64,000 nucleotides of DNA from assembly GCA_964397365.1 (NCBI GenBank), contig CAYNIU010000002.1, positions 1-64,000 on the forward strand. The letters run 5' to 3'. Positions 43,646-52,641 of the stretch are shown piece by piece. Source of the DNA: Methylomarinum sp964397365 (GTDB taxonomy: Bacteria; Pseudomonadota; Gammaproteobacteria; Methylococcales; Methylomonadaceae). The notes under the pieces were generated by a model. It made no database searches. It was given only the letters and a program-made list of their open reading frames with translations, and was not told the origin of the DNA. How positions within the stretch are numbered: position 1 is the stretch's first letter; each line of letters starts with the position of its first letter. Position numbers and translations under genes: made by a program.

Positions 43646-43969
43646 ATGAAAAACGCACTGGGTAATATCATGCAGCAAGCCCAAAAAATGCAAGAAGATA
43701 TGAAAAAGGCACAGGAAGAACTTGCGGCAATGGAAGTGTTGGGTGAATCTGGCGCCGGGCTGGTGACCGTGTTGATGACGGGTAAGCGTGAAGTCAGAAA
43801 AGTGACTATTGATGACTCCTTGGTGGGGGATGATAAAGATATGCTGGAAGATTTGGTTGCTGCCGCCATTAATGATGCGGTACACAAAGTCAGTAAAATG
43901 AAAAAGGAAAAAATGGCTGATATAACAGCGGGTATTCCTATTCCTCCTGGTTTTCAAATGCCGTTCTAA
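43646..43969 (+). CDS. ybaB: YbaB/EbfC nucleoid-associated protein
   Basis: 107 residues. N-terminal helix KNALGNIMQQAQKMQEDMKKAQEEL, GESGAGLVTVLMTGKREV strands and a C-terminal GIPIPPGFQMPF. Dimeric DNA-binding protein. GGAGAG precedes ATG 43646, ten bases after the dnaX stop. The dnaX-ybaB-recR order is near universal in gammaproteobacteria. Confidence 0.94.
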   Translation: MKNALGNIMQQAQKMQEDMKKAQEELAAMEVLGESGAGLVTVLMTGKREVRKVTIDDSLVGDDKDMLEDLVAAAINDAVHKVSKMKKEKMADITAGIPIPPGFQMPF

Positions 43970-43977
43970 AGCAAATT

Positions 43978-44574
43978 ATGCACACAAATGGGTTGTTGGG
44001 AGAGTTGATACAAAGCCTCTGCTGTTTGCCCGGAGTCGGCCCCAAGTCTGCTCAACGGATGGCTTTTTATTTGTTGCAGCAAGATCGTAATGGCGCTAGA
44101 CAGCTTAGTAAGGTGTTATTGAAAGCCGTTTCCGAAATTAGTTATTGCCGGCAATGTCGCACCCTTACAGAAGCTGAACTGTGTGAGATTTGCACAAACT
44201 CTGCTCGTGAATTATCTGTTTTATGTGTAGTTGAAAGTCCGGCTGATGTCTGGGTGGTTGAGCAGGCGACAGCTTTTAAAGGGCGTTATTTTGTCTTGCA
44301 TGGGCGTTTGTCTCCTTTGGATGGTATCGGGCCGGATGAGTTGGGATTTGATCTGCTGGAAAAATATATGGCTGAGGGTGATTTACAAGAAATAATTCTG
44401 GCGACCAATTCCACAGTAGAAGGTGAAGCCACTGCTCACTTTATCAGTGAGGTAGCGCGTAAATATGCCATAAAAGCCAGTCGTATTGCTCATGGTGTGC
44501 CCATGGGAGGAGAACTGGAGTATATTGACAGTGGTACATTGACACATGCTTTCAACGGGCGTCGGGAATATTGA
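43978..44574 (+). CDS. recR: Recombination mediator RecR
   Basis: 198 residues. Helix-hairpin-helix LPGVGPKSAQRMAFYLL, a four-Cys zinc finger CRQCRTLTEAELCEIC, and a Toprim domain LCVVESPADVWVVEQA with the RLSPLDGIGP loop. Works with RecFO to load RecA on gapped DNA. Starts eight bases after ybaB. Confidence 0.96.
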   Translation: MHTNGLLGELIQSLCCLPGVGPKSAQRMAFYLLQQDRNGARQLSKVLLKAVSEISYCRQCRTLTEAELCEICTNSARELSVLCVVESPADVWVVEQATAFKGRYFVLHGRLSPLDGIGPDELGFDLLEKYMAEGDLQEIILATNSTVEGEATAHFISEVARKYAIKASRIAHGVPMGGELEYIDSGTLTHAFNGRREY

Positions 44575-44618
44575 AATCAAGCGCGTTCTTCCAGTTAATA
44601 AATTAAGGTAAAAGGCGA

Positions 44619-44957
44619 ATGAATAATTGTCTGTTTTGTAAAATGGTTACGGGTGATATACAGCCGGATATGGTGTTTGAAGACGATAAACTATTGGCCT
44701 TCAGGGATATTAATGCCCAGGCGCCAGTGCATGTTTTAATTATTCCCAAGCAGCATGTGGCGACCCTTAATGAACTGCATGATATGCAACTGGCCGGACA
44801 CATGTTGTTGACAGCCGCTAATATTGCTAATCAGGAAGGACTGTCAGAAAATGGCTACAGAACCGTTTTGAATTGTAATAAGCAAGGTGGGCAGGAGGTT
44901 TATCATTTGCATATGCATTTGTTAGGCGGCAGGCAGATGATTTGGCCGCCGGGTTGA
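44619..44957 (+). CDS. hinT: HIT-family purine nucleoside phosphoramidase (HinT-like)
   Basis: 112 residues. N-terminal CLFCKMVTGDIQPDMVFED and HIT motif HLHMHLLGG (His triad). It hydrolyses AMP-linked phosphoramidates in model organisms. AAGG lies before the ATG. Full length for the family. Confidence 0.92.
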   Translation: MNNCLFCKMVTGDIQPDMVFEDDKLLAFRDINAQAPVHVLIIPKQHVATLNELHDMQLAGHMLLTAANIANQEGLSENGYRTVLNCNKQGGQEVYHLHMHLLGGRQMIWPPG

Positions 44958-45020
44958 TTTTTCCGCGAAAAGTCGTCAATCGCCATAACTCATGGAATAT
45001 CAGTTGACGGTAGAGCTCCG

Positions 45021-45953
45021 ATGACTAAACAAAATAATCCCCCAGCCATTTTTTTGATGGGGCCTACGGCATCCGGAAAAACAGCATTAGCTGTGCAGTT
45101 GGCGCATATATTCAATGCTGAAATTATTAGCGTGGATTCTGCGTTAGTTTATAAAGGGATGGATATTGGTACGGCAAAACCGACTATGGAAGAACGCGAA
45201 GGGATTCCTCATCATTTAATTGATATTCTGGATCCTGCCGAATGTTTTTCTACCGGACAGTTTAAGAAATTGGCAATGGAATTGATGGCTGATATTACTG
45301 TGCGTGGAAAAATTCCATTGCTTACCGGGGGAACTATGCTGTATTTCAATGCCTTGTTCTATGGACTGGCTTCATTGCCGGAAGCTAATCCTGAAATCAG
45401 GAAAAAGCTGGATTTGGAGTTGCGGCAATTGGGTAAAGAGTCCTTATATCAACGACTGGCGCAGGTTGATCCACAATCAGCCGCCAGGATTCATCCCAAT
45501 GATCCACAAAGAATTCAACGCGCGCTAGAGGTTTTTGAAATAAGTGGGAGAACTATCAGTAGTTTTTTTATGCAGGCCGGTCAGGAACAAATACCTTATC
45601 GAAAAATCAAATTGATTGTCGCCCCTGAAGACCGGAAAATATTACATGATAAAATTGCTCGGCGTTTTTATAAAATGCTGGAGCATGGATTGGTGGATGA
45701 AGTTAACGCTCTGTTTCTCAGAAAGGACCTTGATGAAACCAGACCAGCGATACGTGCGGTAGGTTATCGCCAGGTCTGGGCCTATTTACAGAATGACTAT
45801 GATTTGGCTACGATGACTGAAAAAGCTATTGTCGCCACCCGACAATTGGCGAAAAGACAGTTTACCTGGCTTCGCAGAGAGGAAGATGCATTACAGTTTG
45901 TAACTGAAGATAAAAATTTGTTGTCAAAGATTCGTAACGCTGTTCAGCTATAA
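45021..45953 (+). CDS. miaA: tRNA dimethylallyltransferase MiaA
   Basis: Adds the dimethylallyl group to A37 of tRNAs that read UNN codons, such as the tRNA-Leu(CAA) in this window. 310 residues: P-loop GPTASGKT (14-21), DSALVYKGMDIGTAKP, GGTMLYFNAL and the C-terminal ATRQLAKRQFTWLR. Upstream of hfq as in E. coli. Confidence 0.96.
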   Translation: MTKQNNPPAIFLMGPTASGKTALAVQLAHIFNAEIISVDSALVYKGMDIGTAKPTMEEREGIPHHLIDILDPAECFSTGQFKKLAMELMADITVRGKIPLLTGGTMLYFNALFYGLASLPEANPEIRKKLDLELRQLGKESLYQRLAQVDPQSAARIHPNDPQRIQRALEVFEISGRTISSFFMQAGQEQIPYRKIKLIVAPEDRKILHDKIARRFYKMLEHGLVDEVNALFLRKDLDETRPAIRAVGYRQVWAYLQNDYDLATMTEKAIVATRQLAKRQFTWLRREEDALQFVTEDKNLLSKIRNAVQL

Positions 45954-46108
45954 AAAAATAATTAGCTGTGTGAACTTGAAAAAAAATGAATTGTCCCAAC
46001 AATTACTGTAATAGTTGAAAAACTGATGATTTTGCCCTGACTCTGTTAAAAGCAAAAAAATTAGTAAGTAATGTATTCACAGGCTGAATAATAATAAGGA
46101 GAAATTGG

Positions 46109-46348
46109 ATGTCAAAAAGTCAAAATTTACAGGATAATTTTTTAAATACACTTAGAAAAGAACATACGCCTGTATCAATATTTCTGGTTAATGGTATTAA
46201 GCTTCAAGGGAAGGTGGATTCCTTTGATCAGTATGTCATTATGCTTAAAAATACAGTCAGTCAGATGGTATATAAGCATGCAATATCAACTATCGTACCG
46301 GGAAAACCCGTCAAATTAGCACGAGATAACGAACTCATTGAAGACTGA
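46109..46348 (+). CDS. hfq: RNA chaperone Hfq
   Basis: 79 residues with Sm1 FLVNGIKLQGKVDSFDQY and Sm2 VYKHAISTIVPG. Helps sRNAs pair with mRNAs. The acidic C-terminal tail is short. AAGGAG precedes the ATG. Upstream bases 45954-46108 carry a small palindrome AATTGT-CCCA-ACAATT (45989-46004) and presumably the promoter. Confidence 0.97.
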   Translation: MSKSQNLQDNFLNTLRKEHTPVSIFLVNGIKLQGKVDSFDQYVIMLKNTVSQMVYKHAISTIVPGKPVKLARDNELIED

Positions 46349-46377
46349 ATATTATATTAAATTGAAGGGGTGTTTCT

Positions 46378-47646
46378 TTGTTTGAGCGTCCTGATTCCGG
46401 TGAGCGGGCAATACTTGTTCACCTAAGCTTGCAGGCCAACCGAGAGGATCTTAAAGAATTAAAGGAGTTGGCAAAATCAGCAGGTGCAGACCCCGTGTAC
46501 GTAGTCACTGGCAGTCGTTATCGGCCTGATCCCAAATATTTCATAGGCTCAGGAAAGCTGAATGAAATCAAGGCGGATATAGAGTTACATGCTGCCGATA
46601 TTGTGTTGTTTAATCATCCACTTTCGCCCAGTCAGGAAAGGAATCTTGAGTTGGCTTTAGGTGTGCGAGTGGTTGATAGAAACGGTCTGATTCTGGATAT
46701 TTTTGCGCAACGTGCGCAAACTTTTGAAGGTAAATTGCAGGTTGAGTTGGCGCAATTAAAACATTTGTCCACTCGCCTGGTGCGGGGCTGGACTCACCTG
46801 GAGCGGCAAAAAGGCGGGATCGGGTTGAGAGGCCCTGGCGAAACTCAGCTGGAAACAGACAGAAGATTGCTGGGGATGCGTATCAAACAGATTCAACGTC
46901 GACTGGAAAAAGTGGAAAAACAGCGTCATCAAGGACGCAGCAAAAGAAAAAAAGCGGAACTGCCTTCAGTATCTTTGGTGGGATATACTAATGCTGGGAA
47001 ATCTACACTATTCAATACCTTGACTCGTTCAGATATTTATGCGGCTAATCAATTGTTTGCCACACTGGATCCAACCTTAAGAAATTATTCGCTTGGTAAT
47101 GGCAGCAATCTGGTGCTTGCTGATACTGTCGGGTTTATTCGTCATTTGCCTCATGAACTGGTGGCGGCTTTTAAATCCACCTTGCAGGAAGCCAGTGAAG
47201 CAGATTTGTTGTTACATGTGATTGATGCTAATGCAGAAGATAGAGAAACAACAGTTTTTCATGTCAATCAGGTGTTGGAAGATATTGATGCTCATGAGAT
47301 TCGACAACTACAAGTACTGAATAAAATAGATTTACTGGAAAACAAGGTTGAGCCACACATTGATTATGATAAAACAGGTGTCCCGGTTAGAGTTTGGTTG
47401 TCGGCGCAGACAGGGGAAGGGTGTGATTTACTTGAGCAGGCATTGAACGAAATTTTTTCCAGTAAAAAAGTTAAAAGAAAATGTTTTTTATTGCCACAAC
47501 AAGCCGGTGTACGGGCAAAGTTGTTTGATTTTGCTCGGATTATTGAGGAAGAAGCTAATGACAGTGGTGGTTGGGAACTGGCGGTGGAAATTGATAAAAA
47601 GCATCTTGGTTTGTTAAAAGATGTAAGAATTGAAGAAATAAGCTGA
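46378..47646 (+). CDS. hflX: GTPase HflX
   Basis: Ribosome-splitting GTPase active after heat stress. 422 residues: N-terminal HflX domain with HPLSPSQERNLE and RVVDRNGLILDIFAQRA, glycine-rich GGIGLRGPGETQLETDRR, then the GTPase with G1 GYTNAGKST (201-209), G3 DTVGFIRHLPH and G4 NKID. Start TTG 46378, with GGGG about eight bases before; the encoded FERPDSGERAILVHL is the usual N-terminus. Confidence 0.95.
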   Translation: MFERPDSGERAILVHLSLQANREDLKELKELAKSAGADPVYVVTGSRYRPDPKYFIGSGKLNEIKADIELHAADIVLFNHPLSPSQERNLELALGVRVVDRNGLILDIFAQRAQTFEGKLQVELAQLKHLSTRLVRGWTHLERQKGGIGLRGPGETQLETDRRLLGMRIKQIQRRLEKVEKQRHQGRSKRKKAELPSVSLVGYTNAGKSTLFNTLTRSDIYAANQLFATLDPTLRNYSLGNGSNLVLADTVGFIRHLPHELVAAFKSTLQEASEADLLLHVIDANAEDRETTVFHVNQVLEDIDAHEIRQLQVLNKIDLLENKVEPHIDYDKTGVPVRVWLSAQTGEGCDLLEQALNEIFSSKKVKRKCFLLPQQAGVRAKLFDFARIIEEEANDSGGWELAVEIDKKHLGLLKDVRIEEIS

Positions 47647-47771
47647 AATGATTAATTTGCGATAGAATATAAAACTTTGGCGAATAGCCGTTTTATGGAA
47701 AGGATTTTCAATAAAACTATAGTGTTAGGGAAAGTCAGATTTAACGAAAATATCCAATTGGAGCATTTAGT

Positions 47772-48959
47772 ATGGCCTGGAATGAACCCGGTGGCGACAA
47801 CAAAGACCCCTGGAGTGGTCGTAAGGATCAGAGTGGTCCGCCCGATCTTGATGAAGCAATACGTTCTTTGCAAGAGAAATTAGGCGGTCTTTTTGGCGGA
47901 GGAGCCGGTGGAGGAAAATCTCAGGGATCTTCTGGAAAGAGTTTTGGCTTTTTGGCTGCTGGTGCCGCTGTTCTTTGGGGATTGAGTGGCTTTTATACGG
48001 TTGAACAAGGTACTCTCGGTGTCGTCACCCGCTTCGGTGCTTATGTTGAAACCACCCAATCGGGCTTGAACTGGCATTTTCCTGCGCCTATTGAAGCGGT
48101 GCAGATCATTGATGTCCAAAAACAACGCTTTATTGAGGTAGGTTATCGTTCTGGTGGCCGGCAAGGGCAGGGTTCGGTTCCGCGTGAAGCACTGATGTTG
48201 ACCAAAGATGAAAATATTGTCGATGTGCGTCTGGCTGTTCAGTATCAAGTCAAGAGTGCTAAAGATTATGCTTTTAACGTATTCAATCCGGCAGCCACTT
48301 TGAAACAGGTTACGGAAAGCGTAGAACGTGGTGTTATCGGTCACAATAGTATGGATTTTGTGTTGACTGAAGGGCGTAGTGAAATCGTCGCCGAAATTAA
48401 AACAGAGATTCAGTCGGTGATGGATTCCTATAAAGCTGGTATTTTAGTGACCAGCGTGAATTTACAGGATGCCCAGCCGCCAGAGCAGGTACAGGGCGCT
48501 TTTGAAGATGCCATTAAAGCCCGGGAAGATAAACAGCGCTTGATCAATGAAGCGGAAGCGTATTCAAACGATGTGGTGCCGAGAGCGCGAGGGGCTGCTT
48601 CCCGTAAAATTCAGGAAGCTGAAGGTTATAAAGTGAGAGTGATTGCCGAAGCCAATGGTGAGGTCAGCCGTTTTGCTAAAATACTGAAGGAGTATCAAAA
48701 AGCACCGGAAGTGACGCGGCAGCGTATTTATATTGAAGCTATGCAGAATGTACTAAGTAATACCGATACGATTATGGTTGATGTAAAAGGAGGCAACAAT
48801 TTACTTTATTTGCCACTGGATAAATTAAATCATCAATCATTACCGAAAGCTCAAGTATCAACTGGACATATTCCGAGCAAAGTGGTTCATAAACCGGTAG
48901 GAACTGTTAACCGTAATGCGCGATCCTCGTTCCGTGGTCGTGATGTGAGAGGGCGCTAG
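47772..48959 (+). CDS. hflK: FtsH modulator HflK
   Basis: 395 residues. Gly/Asp-rich cytoplasmic N-terminus (MAWNEPGGDNKDPWSG), one membrane helix (about 60-78), then the SPFH/prohibitin domain (VEQGTLGVVTRFGAYVETTQSGLNWHFPAP in blocks) and a charged coiled coil. Forms with HflC the membrane cage around FtsH. Ends one base before hflC. Confidence 0.95.
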   Translation: MAWNEPGGDNKDPWSGRKDQSGPPDLDEAIRSLQEKLGGLFGGGAGGGKSQGSSGKSFGFLAAGAAVLWGLSGFYTVEQGTLGVVTRFGAYVETTQSGLNWHFPAPIEAVQIIDVQKQRFIEVGYRSGGRQGQGSVPREALMLTKDENIVDVRLAVQYQVKSAKDYAFNVFNPAATLKQVTESVERGVIGHNSMDFVLTEGRSEIVAEIKTEIQSVMDSYKAGILVTSVNLQDAQPPEQVQGAFEDAIKAREDKQRLINEAEAYSNDVVPRARGAASRKIQEAEGYKVRVIAEANGEVSRFAKILKEYQKAPEVTRQRIYIEAMQNVLSNTDTIMVDVKGGNNLLYLPLDKLNHQSLPKAQVSTGHIPSKVVHKPVGTVNRNARSSFRGRDVRGR

Positions 48960-48960
48960 G

Positions 48961-49818
48961 ATGGGTATCAATAAAATTTTAGTAGCTGTTGCTGCAATTA
49001 TTATTCTGCTTTCAATGTCGGTTTTTACAGTAGACCAAACTGAAAGAGCGATTAAATTTCGCTTAGGTGAAATCGTTGAAACTGATTTTTCACCGGGTAT
49101 TCATGCGAAATTCCCATTCATCAATAATGTCAAAAAATTTGATGCCCGTATTTTGACATTGGATTCAAAGCCGGAGCGGTTTTTAACGGCGGAAAAGAAA
49201 AATGTCATCGTCGATTCTTATGTTAAATGGCGTATTGGCGATCTCAAGACGTTTTATACCGCTGTTGCTGGCGATATAAGTCAGGCTAATGTGCGTCTGG
49301 ATCAGATTATCAAAGATGCTTTTCGTAGTGAATTCAGTAAACGTGAAATCAAACAGCTGGTTTCAACTGATCGCAGTATGATTCGTGAAGCTTTGATTAC
49401 CAATACATCACCTATGGCGAAAAAGTTAGGGATTGATATTGTTGATGTGCAGGTCAAGCGTATTGACTTGCCGAATGAAGTCAGTTCCTCGGTGTATCGC
49501 CGGATGGAAGCGGAAAGGGAAAGAGTGGCGCGCGAGTTTCGTTCGCAAGGCGCTGAACAAGCTGAACGTATTCGGGCGGATGCCGATAAACAACGGGAGA
49601 TTATCTTAGCAAATGCCTTTCGCGATGCTGAAATCCTGCGCGGTGAAGGCGATGCGAAAGCAGCTGATATTTATGCAAAAACCTATGGCAAAGATATAGA
49701 GTTCTTTACTTTTTATCGAAGTATGAATGCATACAAGCAAACGTTTAATAAATCAGGTGATATGCTGGTGTTAGAACCGGATTCTGATTTCTTTAAATAT
49801 TTTAAGAAACAGAAATAG
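48961..49818 (+). CDS. hflC: FtsH modulator HflC
   Basis: 285 residues. N-terminal membrane helix (5-24), SPFH domain (VDQTERAIKFRLGEI, PGIHAKFPFINNVKKFD), a coiled coil with REFRSQGAEQAERIRADAD, and a C-terminus with FFTFYRSMNAY. Partner of HflK. A terminator follows. Confidence 0.95.
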   Translation: MGINKILVAVAAIIILLSMSVFTVDQTERAIKFRLGEIVETDFSPGIHAKFPFINNVKKFDARILTLDSKPERFLTAEKKNVIVDSYVKWRIGDLKTFYTAVAGDISQANVRLDQIIKDAFRSEFSKREIKQLVSTDRSMIREALITNTSPMAKKLGIDIVDVQVKRIDLPNEVSSSVYRRMEAERERVAREFRSQGAEQAERIRADADKQREIILANAFRDAEILRGEGDAKAADIYAKTYGKDIEFFTFYRSMNAYKQTFNKSGDMLVLEPDSDFFKYFKKQK

Positions 49819-49845
49819 TATTTTCTGGAAGGAACAAGCTATTTA

Positions 49846-49873
49846 AAAACGCTCCACTTTGGTGGGGCGTTTT
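49846..49873 (+). terminator. Rho-independent terminator after hflC
   Basis: AAAACGCTCCAC pairs with GTGGGGCGTTTT (one G-T) around a TTTG loop. It lies just before the hisZ start codon, so hisZ-purA may depend partly on read-through or its own promoter. Confidence 0.75.
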
Positions 49874-49895
49874 GTGCGAATAGGACAGACAAAAA

Positions 49896-51083
49896 ATGCA
49901 AAAAAATGATTCCTGGCTTTTGCCTGAAGGAATAGAAGAAGTATTACCTGATGATGCCAAGCATCTTGAATGTCTACGTAGAAAGTTACTGGATGTTTTT
50001 TCGTGTTGGGGCTATGAACTGGTTATTCCACCCATTGTTGATTTCCTGGATTCGTTGTTAACCGGTTCCGGTTACGATCTTGAATTACAGACATTTAAAC
50101 TGACTGATCAAATCAGTGGCAAAATGCTGGGTGTGCGGGCTGATATGACGCCGCAAGTGGCCAGAATTGCCGGACATAATTTAAAACATGATTGGCCTAC
50201 CAGGCTATGTTATGCAGGAACTGTTTTACATACATTAGGCGATAATCTGGAAAAATCGCGTAGTCCTATGCAAATCGGTGCGGAACTTTATGGACATTCC
50301 GGTCTGGAAAGTGACTTGGAAGTCATCCAGTTGATGCTGGAAATGTTAGCTATGGCCGGTATTGAAAACGTTCATTTGGACTTGGGGCATGTCGGCATTT
50401 ATCGAGCTTTAGCAAAACAGGCGCAGTTATCAAAACAGCAGGAAGCTGAATTATTTGATGTTCTACAAAGAAAAGCGCGAACCGAGTTAGACGAATTGTT
50501 GGCAGGATATTTTATTGCTGATGAATTCAAACAGATATTAACGGCTTTACCTACATTAAATGGTGGCGCGGAGGTCTTTTCCAAGGCAGCTGACATCATT
50601 GCTGATACTGATGAATCAGTAAAACAGGCCTTAACCGAAATGCAACAAATTGCAGATAAATTGGCTGTCCAATATCCGTCATTGCCGGTAAATTTTGATC
50701 TAGCAGAGTTACGGGGTTATCGCTATCATACCGGTATCGTGTTCGCAGCTTTTGTTCCCGGTTTCGGTAAGGAAATTGCCAGAGGTGGACGCTATGACAA
50801 TATTGGTGAATTCTTTGGCCGGGCGCGAGCCGCGACAGGTTTTAGCGCTGATCTGAAAGTTCTGGCAAGTTTTCTGGCGGTGTTTGAGAATAAACCGGAA
50901 CAAGTGATTTATGCCCCTTATGAAGATGATGCAGCTTTGCAGGAAATAATCCGTGACCTGCGGGCGTCAGGAACTGTGGTCATTCAGCAATTGCCAGGAC
51001 AAATGGGAACGGCGGGAGATTTCGGCTGTACTGCTGTTTTAGAAAAACAAAATAAAAACTGGGTTGTCAAACCTTTAGATTAA
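49896..51083 (+). CDS. hisZ: ATP phosphoribosyltransferase regulatory subunit
   Basis: 395 residues, related to the catalytic core of HisRS but acting with the short HisG in the first step of histidine synthesis. LLPEGIEEVLP, LGVRADMTPQVARIAGH, LCYAGTVLHT and ELRGYRYHTGIVFAAFVPG are typical. It lacks the HisRS anticodon domain. hisZ-purA after hflC is the common order. Short HisG must be elsewhere. Confidence 0.94.
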   Translation: MQKNDSWLLPEGIEEVLPDDAKHLECLRRKLLDVFSCWGYELVIPPIVDFLDSLLTGSGYDLELQTFKLTDQISGKMLGVRADMTPQVARIAGHNLKHDWPTRLCYAGTVLHTLGDNLEKSRSPMQIGAELYGHSGLESDLEVIQLMLEMLAMAGIENVHLDLGHVGIYRALAKQAQLSKQQEAELFDVLQRKARTELDELLAGYFIADEFKQILTALPTLNGGAEVFSKAADIIADTDESVKQALTEMQQIADKLAVQYPSLPVNFDLAELRGYRYHTGIVFAAFVPGFGKEIARGGRYDNIGEFFGRARAATGFSADLKVLASFLAVFENKPEQVIYAPYEDDAALQEIIRDLRASGTVVIQQLPGQMGTAGDFGCTAVLEKQNKNWVVKPLD

Positions 51084-51096
51084 AGTTGGATTAGTT

Positions 51097-52389
51097 ATGG
51101 GAAAAAATGTTGTTGTCATCGGTACACAGTGGGGTGACGAAGGAAAAGGTAAAGTGGTTGACTTGCTGACTGACCAGGTTGGCTCCGTTGTTCGTTTTCA
51201 AGGTGGTCACAATGCTGGGCATACGCTGGTTATTAATGGAAAAACAACGGTTTTACATCTGATACCCTCAGGTGTTTTAAGAGAAAATGTGCAATGCATG
51301 ATCGGCAACGGGGTAGTTCTGTCTCTTGATGCTTTGCTGGAAGAAATTGAAATACTAGAGAAATCCGGTATTTCTGTCAGGAATCGGCTGAAAATCAGTG
51401 AGGCATGTACTCTGATCCTGCCGATTCATATTGCTATTGATCAAGCCAGAGAAAAAGCGCGTGGCGGCAAGGCCATAGGTACAACCGGCCGCGGTATTGG
51501 GCCTGCTTATGAAGATAAGGCGGCTCGAAGAGGGGTGCGTGCAGGTGATCTGTTAAATAGTGAAGAGTTCGCCAAACGATTGCAAGAACTGGCTGATTAT
51601 CATAACTTTATGTTGACCGAATTTTACCATACTGATCCGGTAGATTTTGAATCCATGCTGACAACAACTTTACAGTTGGGTGAGCAGATCAAACCCATGC
51701 TGACTGATGTGGCAGAAGCATTAAAGAACCAGCAGCAACAAGGAAATAATATTTTATTTGAAGGGGCTCAAGGGGCTTTGTTGGATATTGACCATGGAAC
51801 CTATCCTTATGTAACCTCTTCAAATACGACAGCCGGTGGGGCGGCAACAGGAACCGGTGTCGGGCCTTTGGATCTGGATTATATTCTGGGGATTACCAAG
51901 GCTTATTCTACCCGAGTGGGCAATGGACCCTTTCCAACAGAATTGAATGATGAAAATGGTGAGCACTTAGGGGTTAAAGGCCATGAGTTCGGTGCAACCA
52001 CCGGTCGTAAAAGAAGGACGGGCTGGTTTGATGCAGTGTCCATGCGTAAATCCGCTCAAATGAACAGCCTGAGCGGACTATGCCTAACCAAGCTGGATGT
52101 ACTGGATGGGCTTGACAGGATTGGTGTTTGTACCGGCTATAAAATCAATGGTGAATTAATTGAAACGGCGCCGTTAGGTGCGGATAAGTATGAAGTCTGT
52201 GAACCAGTGATTGAGGATATGCCGGGTTGGACAGAGAATACTCAAGGCATCACCCATTTTGCAGATTTACCGGAAAATGCCAAGGCCTATATTCACAGGC
52301 TGGAACAGCTAGTCGGGGTTAAGGTGTCGATTTTGTCAACAGGACCCGATAGAAATGAAACGATCATATTAGAAAACCCGTTTGCCTGA
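51097..52389 (+). CDS. purA: Adenylosuccinate synthetase
   Basis: First committed step from IMP to AMP, using GTP and aspartate. 430 residues. GTQWGDEGKGKVVDLL, GGHNAGHTL, TTGRGIGPAYEDKAARRG, VTSSNTTAGGAATGTG and GATTGRKRRTGW are signature blocks. Starts 13 bases after hisZ. Confidence 0.97.
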   Translation: MGKNVVVIGTQWGDEGKGKVVDLLTDQVGSVVRFQGGHNAGHTLVINGKTTVLHLIPSGVLRENVQCMIGNGVVLSLDALLEEIEILEKSGISVRNRLKISEACTLILPIHIAIDQAREKARGGKAIGTTGRGIGPAYEDKAARRGVRAGDLLNSEEFAKRLQELADYHNFMLTEFYHTDPVDFESMLTTTLQLGEQIKPMLTDVAEALKNQQQQGNNILFEGAQGALLDIDHGTYPYVTSSNTTAGGAATGTGVGPLDLDYILGITKAYSTRVGNGPFPTELNDENGEHLGVKGHEFGATTGRKRRTGWFDAVSMRKSAQMNSLSGLCLTKLDVLDGLDRIGVCTGYKINGELIETAPLGADKYEVCEPVIEDMPGWTENTQGITHFADLPENAKAYIHRLEQLVGVKVSILSTGPDRNETIILENPFA

Positions 52390-52407
52390 TTTTGATTTGT
52401 GGTGTAG

Positions 52408-52455
52408 TCGCTGCGGATTTATCCGCACAGTGCGAATGGATTCGTACCGACATCC
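52408..52455. repeat. Short palindromic repeat downstream of purA
   Basis: TGCGGATTTATCCGCA (52412-52427, perfect palindrome) next to TGCGAATGGATTCGTA. The same pair of palindromes, in the opposite orientation, occurs upstream of rpoH (about 16987-17022). Looks like a small interspersed, REP-like sequence, and could serve as the purA transcript end. Confidence 0.55.
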
Positions 52456-52523
52456 AATTCACATTGTCTTAATTTAATGGTGTGATTCTATTAATTACGG
52501 AGATAATGTTGATTACTTATGGA

Positions 52524-52641
52524 GGCGCTGAACAAATTATCCCTGATTTGTCAGCGCCCACAAAATCAATGGCTTACAGCCATAGGTTTTGGTGGCACAT
52601 CCTTGTGCCACAGGAATCGCGAATAAATCAGCGATTCCTTA
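52524..52641. mobile_element. MITE-like element, copy 2
   Basis: About 118 bases. The left end GGCGCTGA...TCAGCGCC (52524-52558) forms a hairpin, the middle holds GGTGGCACA/TGTGCCAC, and the right end is TCAGCGATTCCTTA. It is nearly identical to copy 1 (18808-18965) in its right half but lacks about 27 bases in the middle. Its last three bases supply the stop codon of the adjacent minus-strand GTPase. Confidence 0.75.
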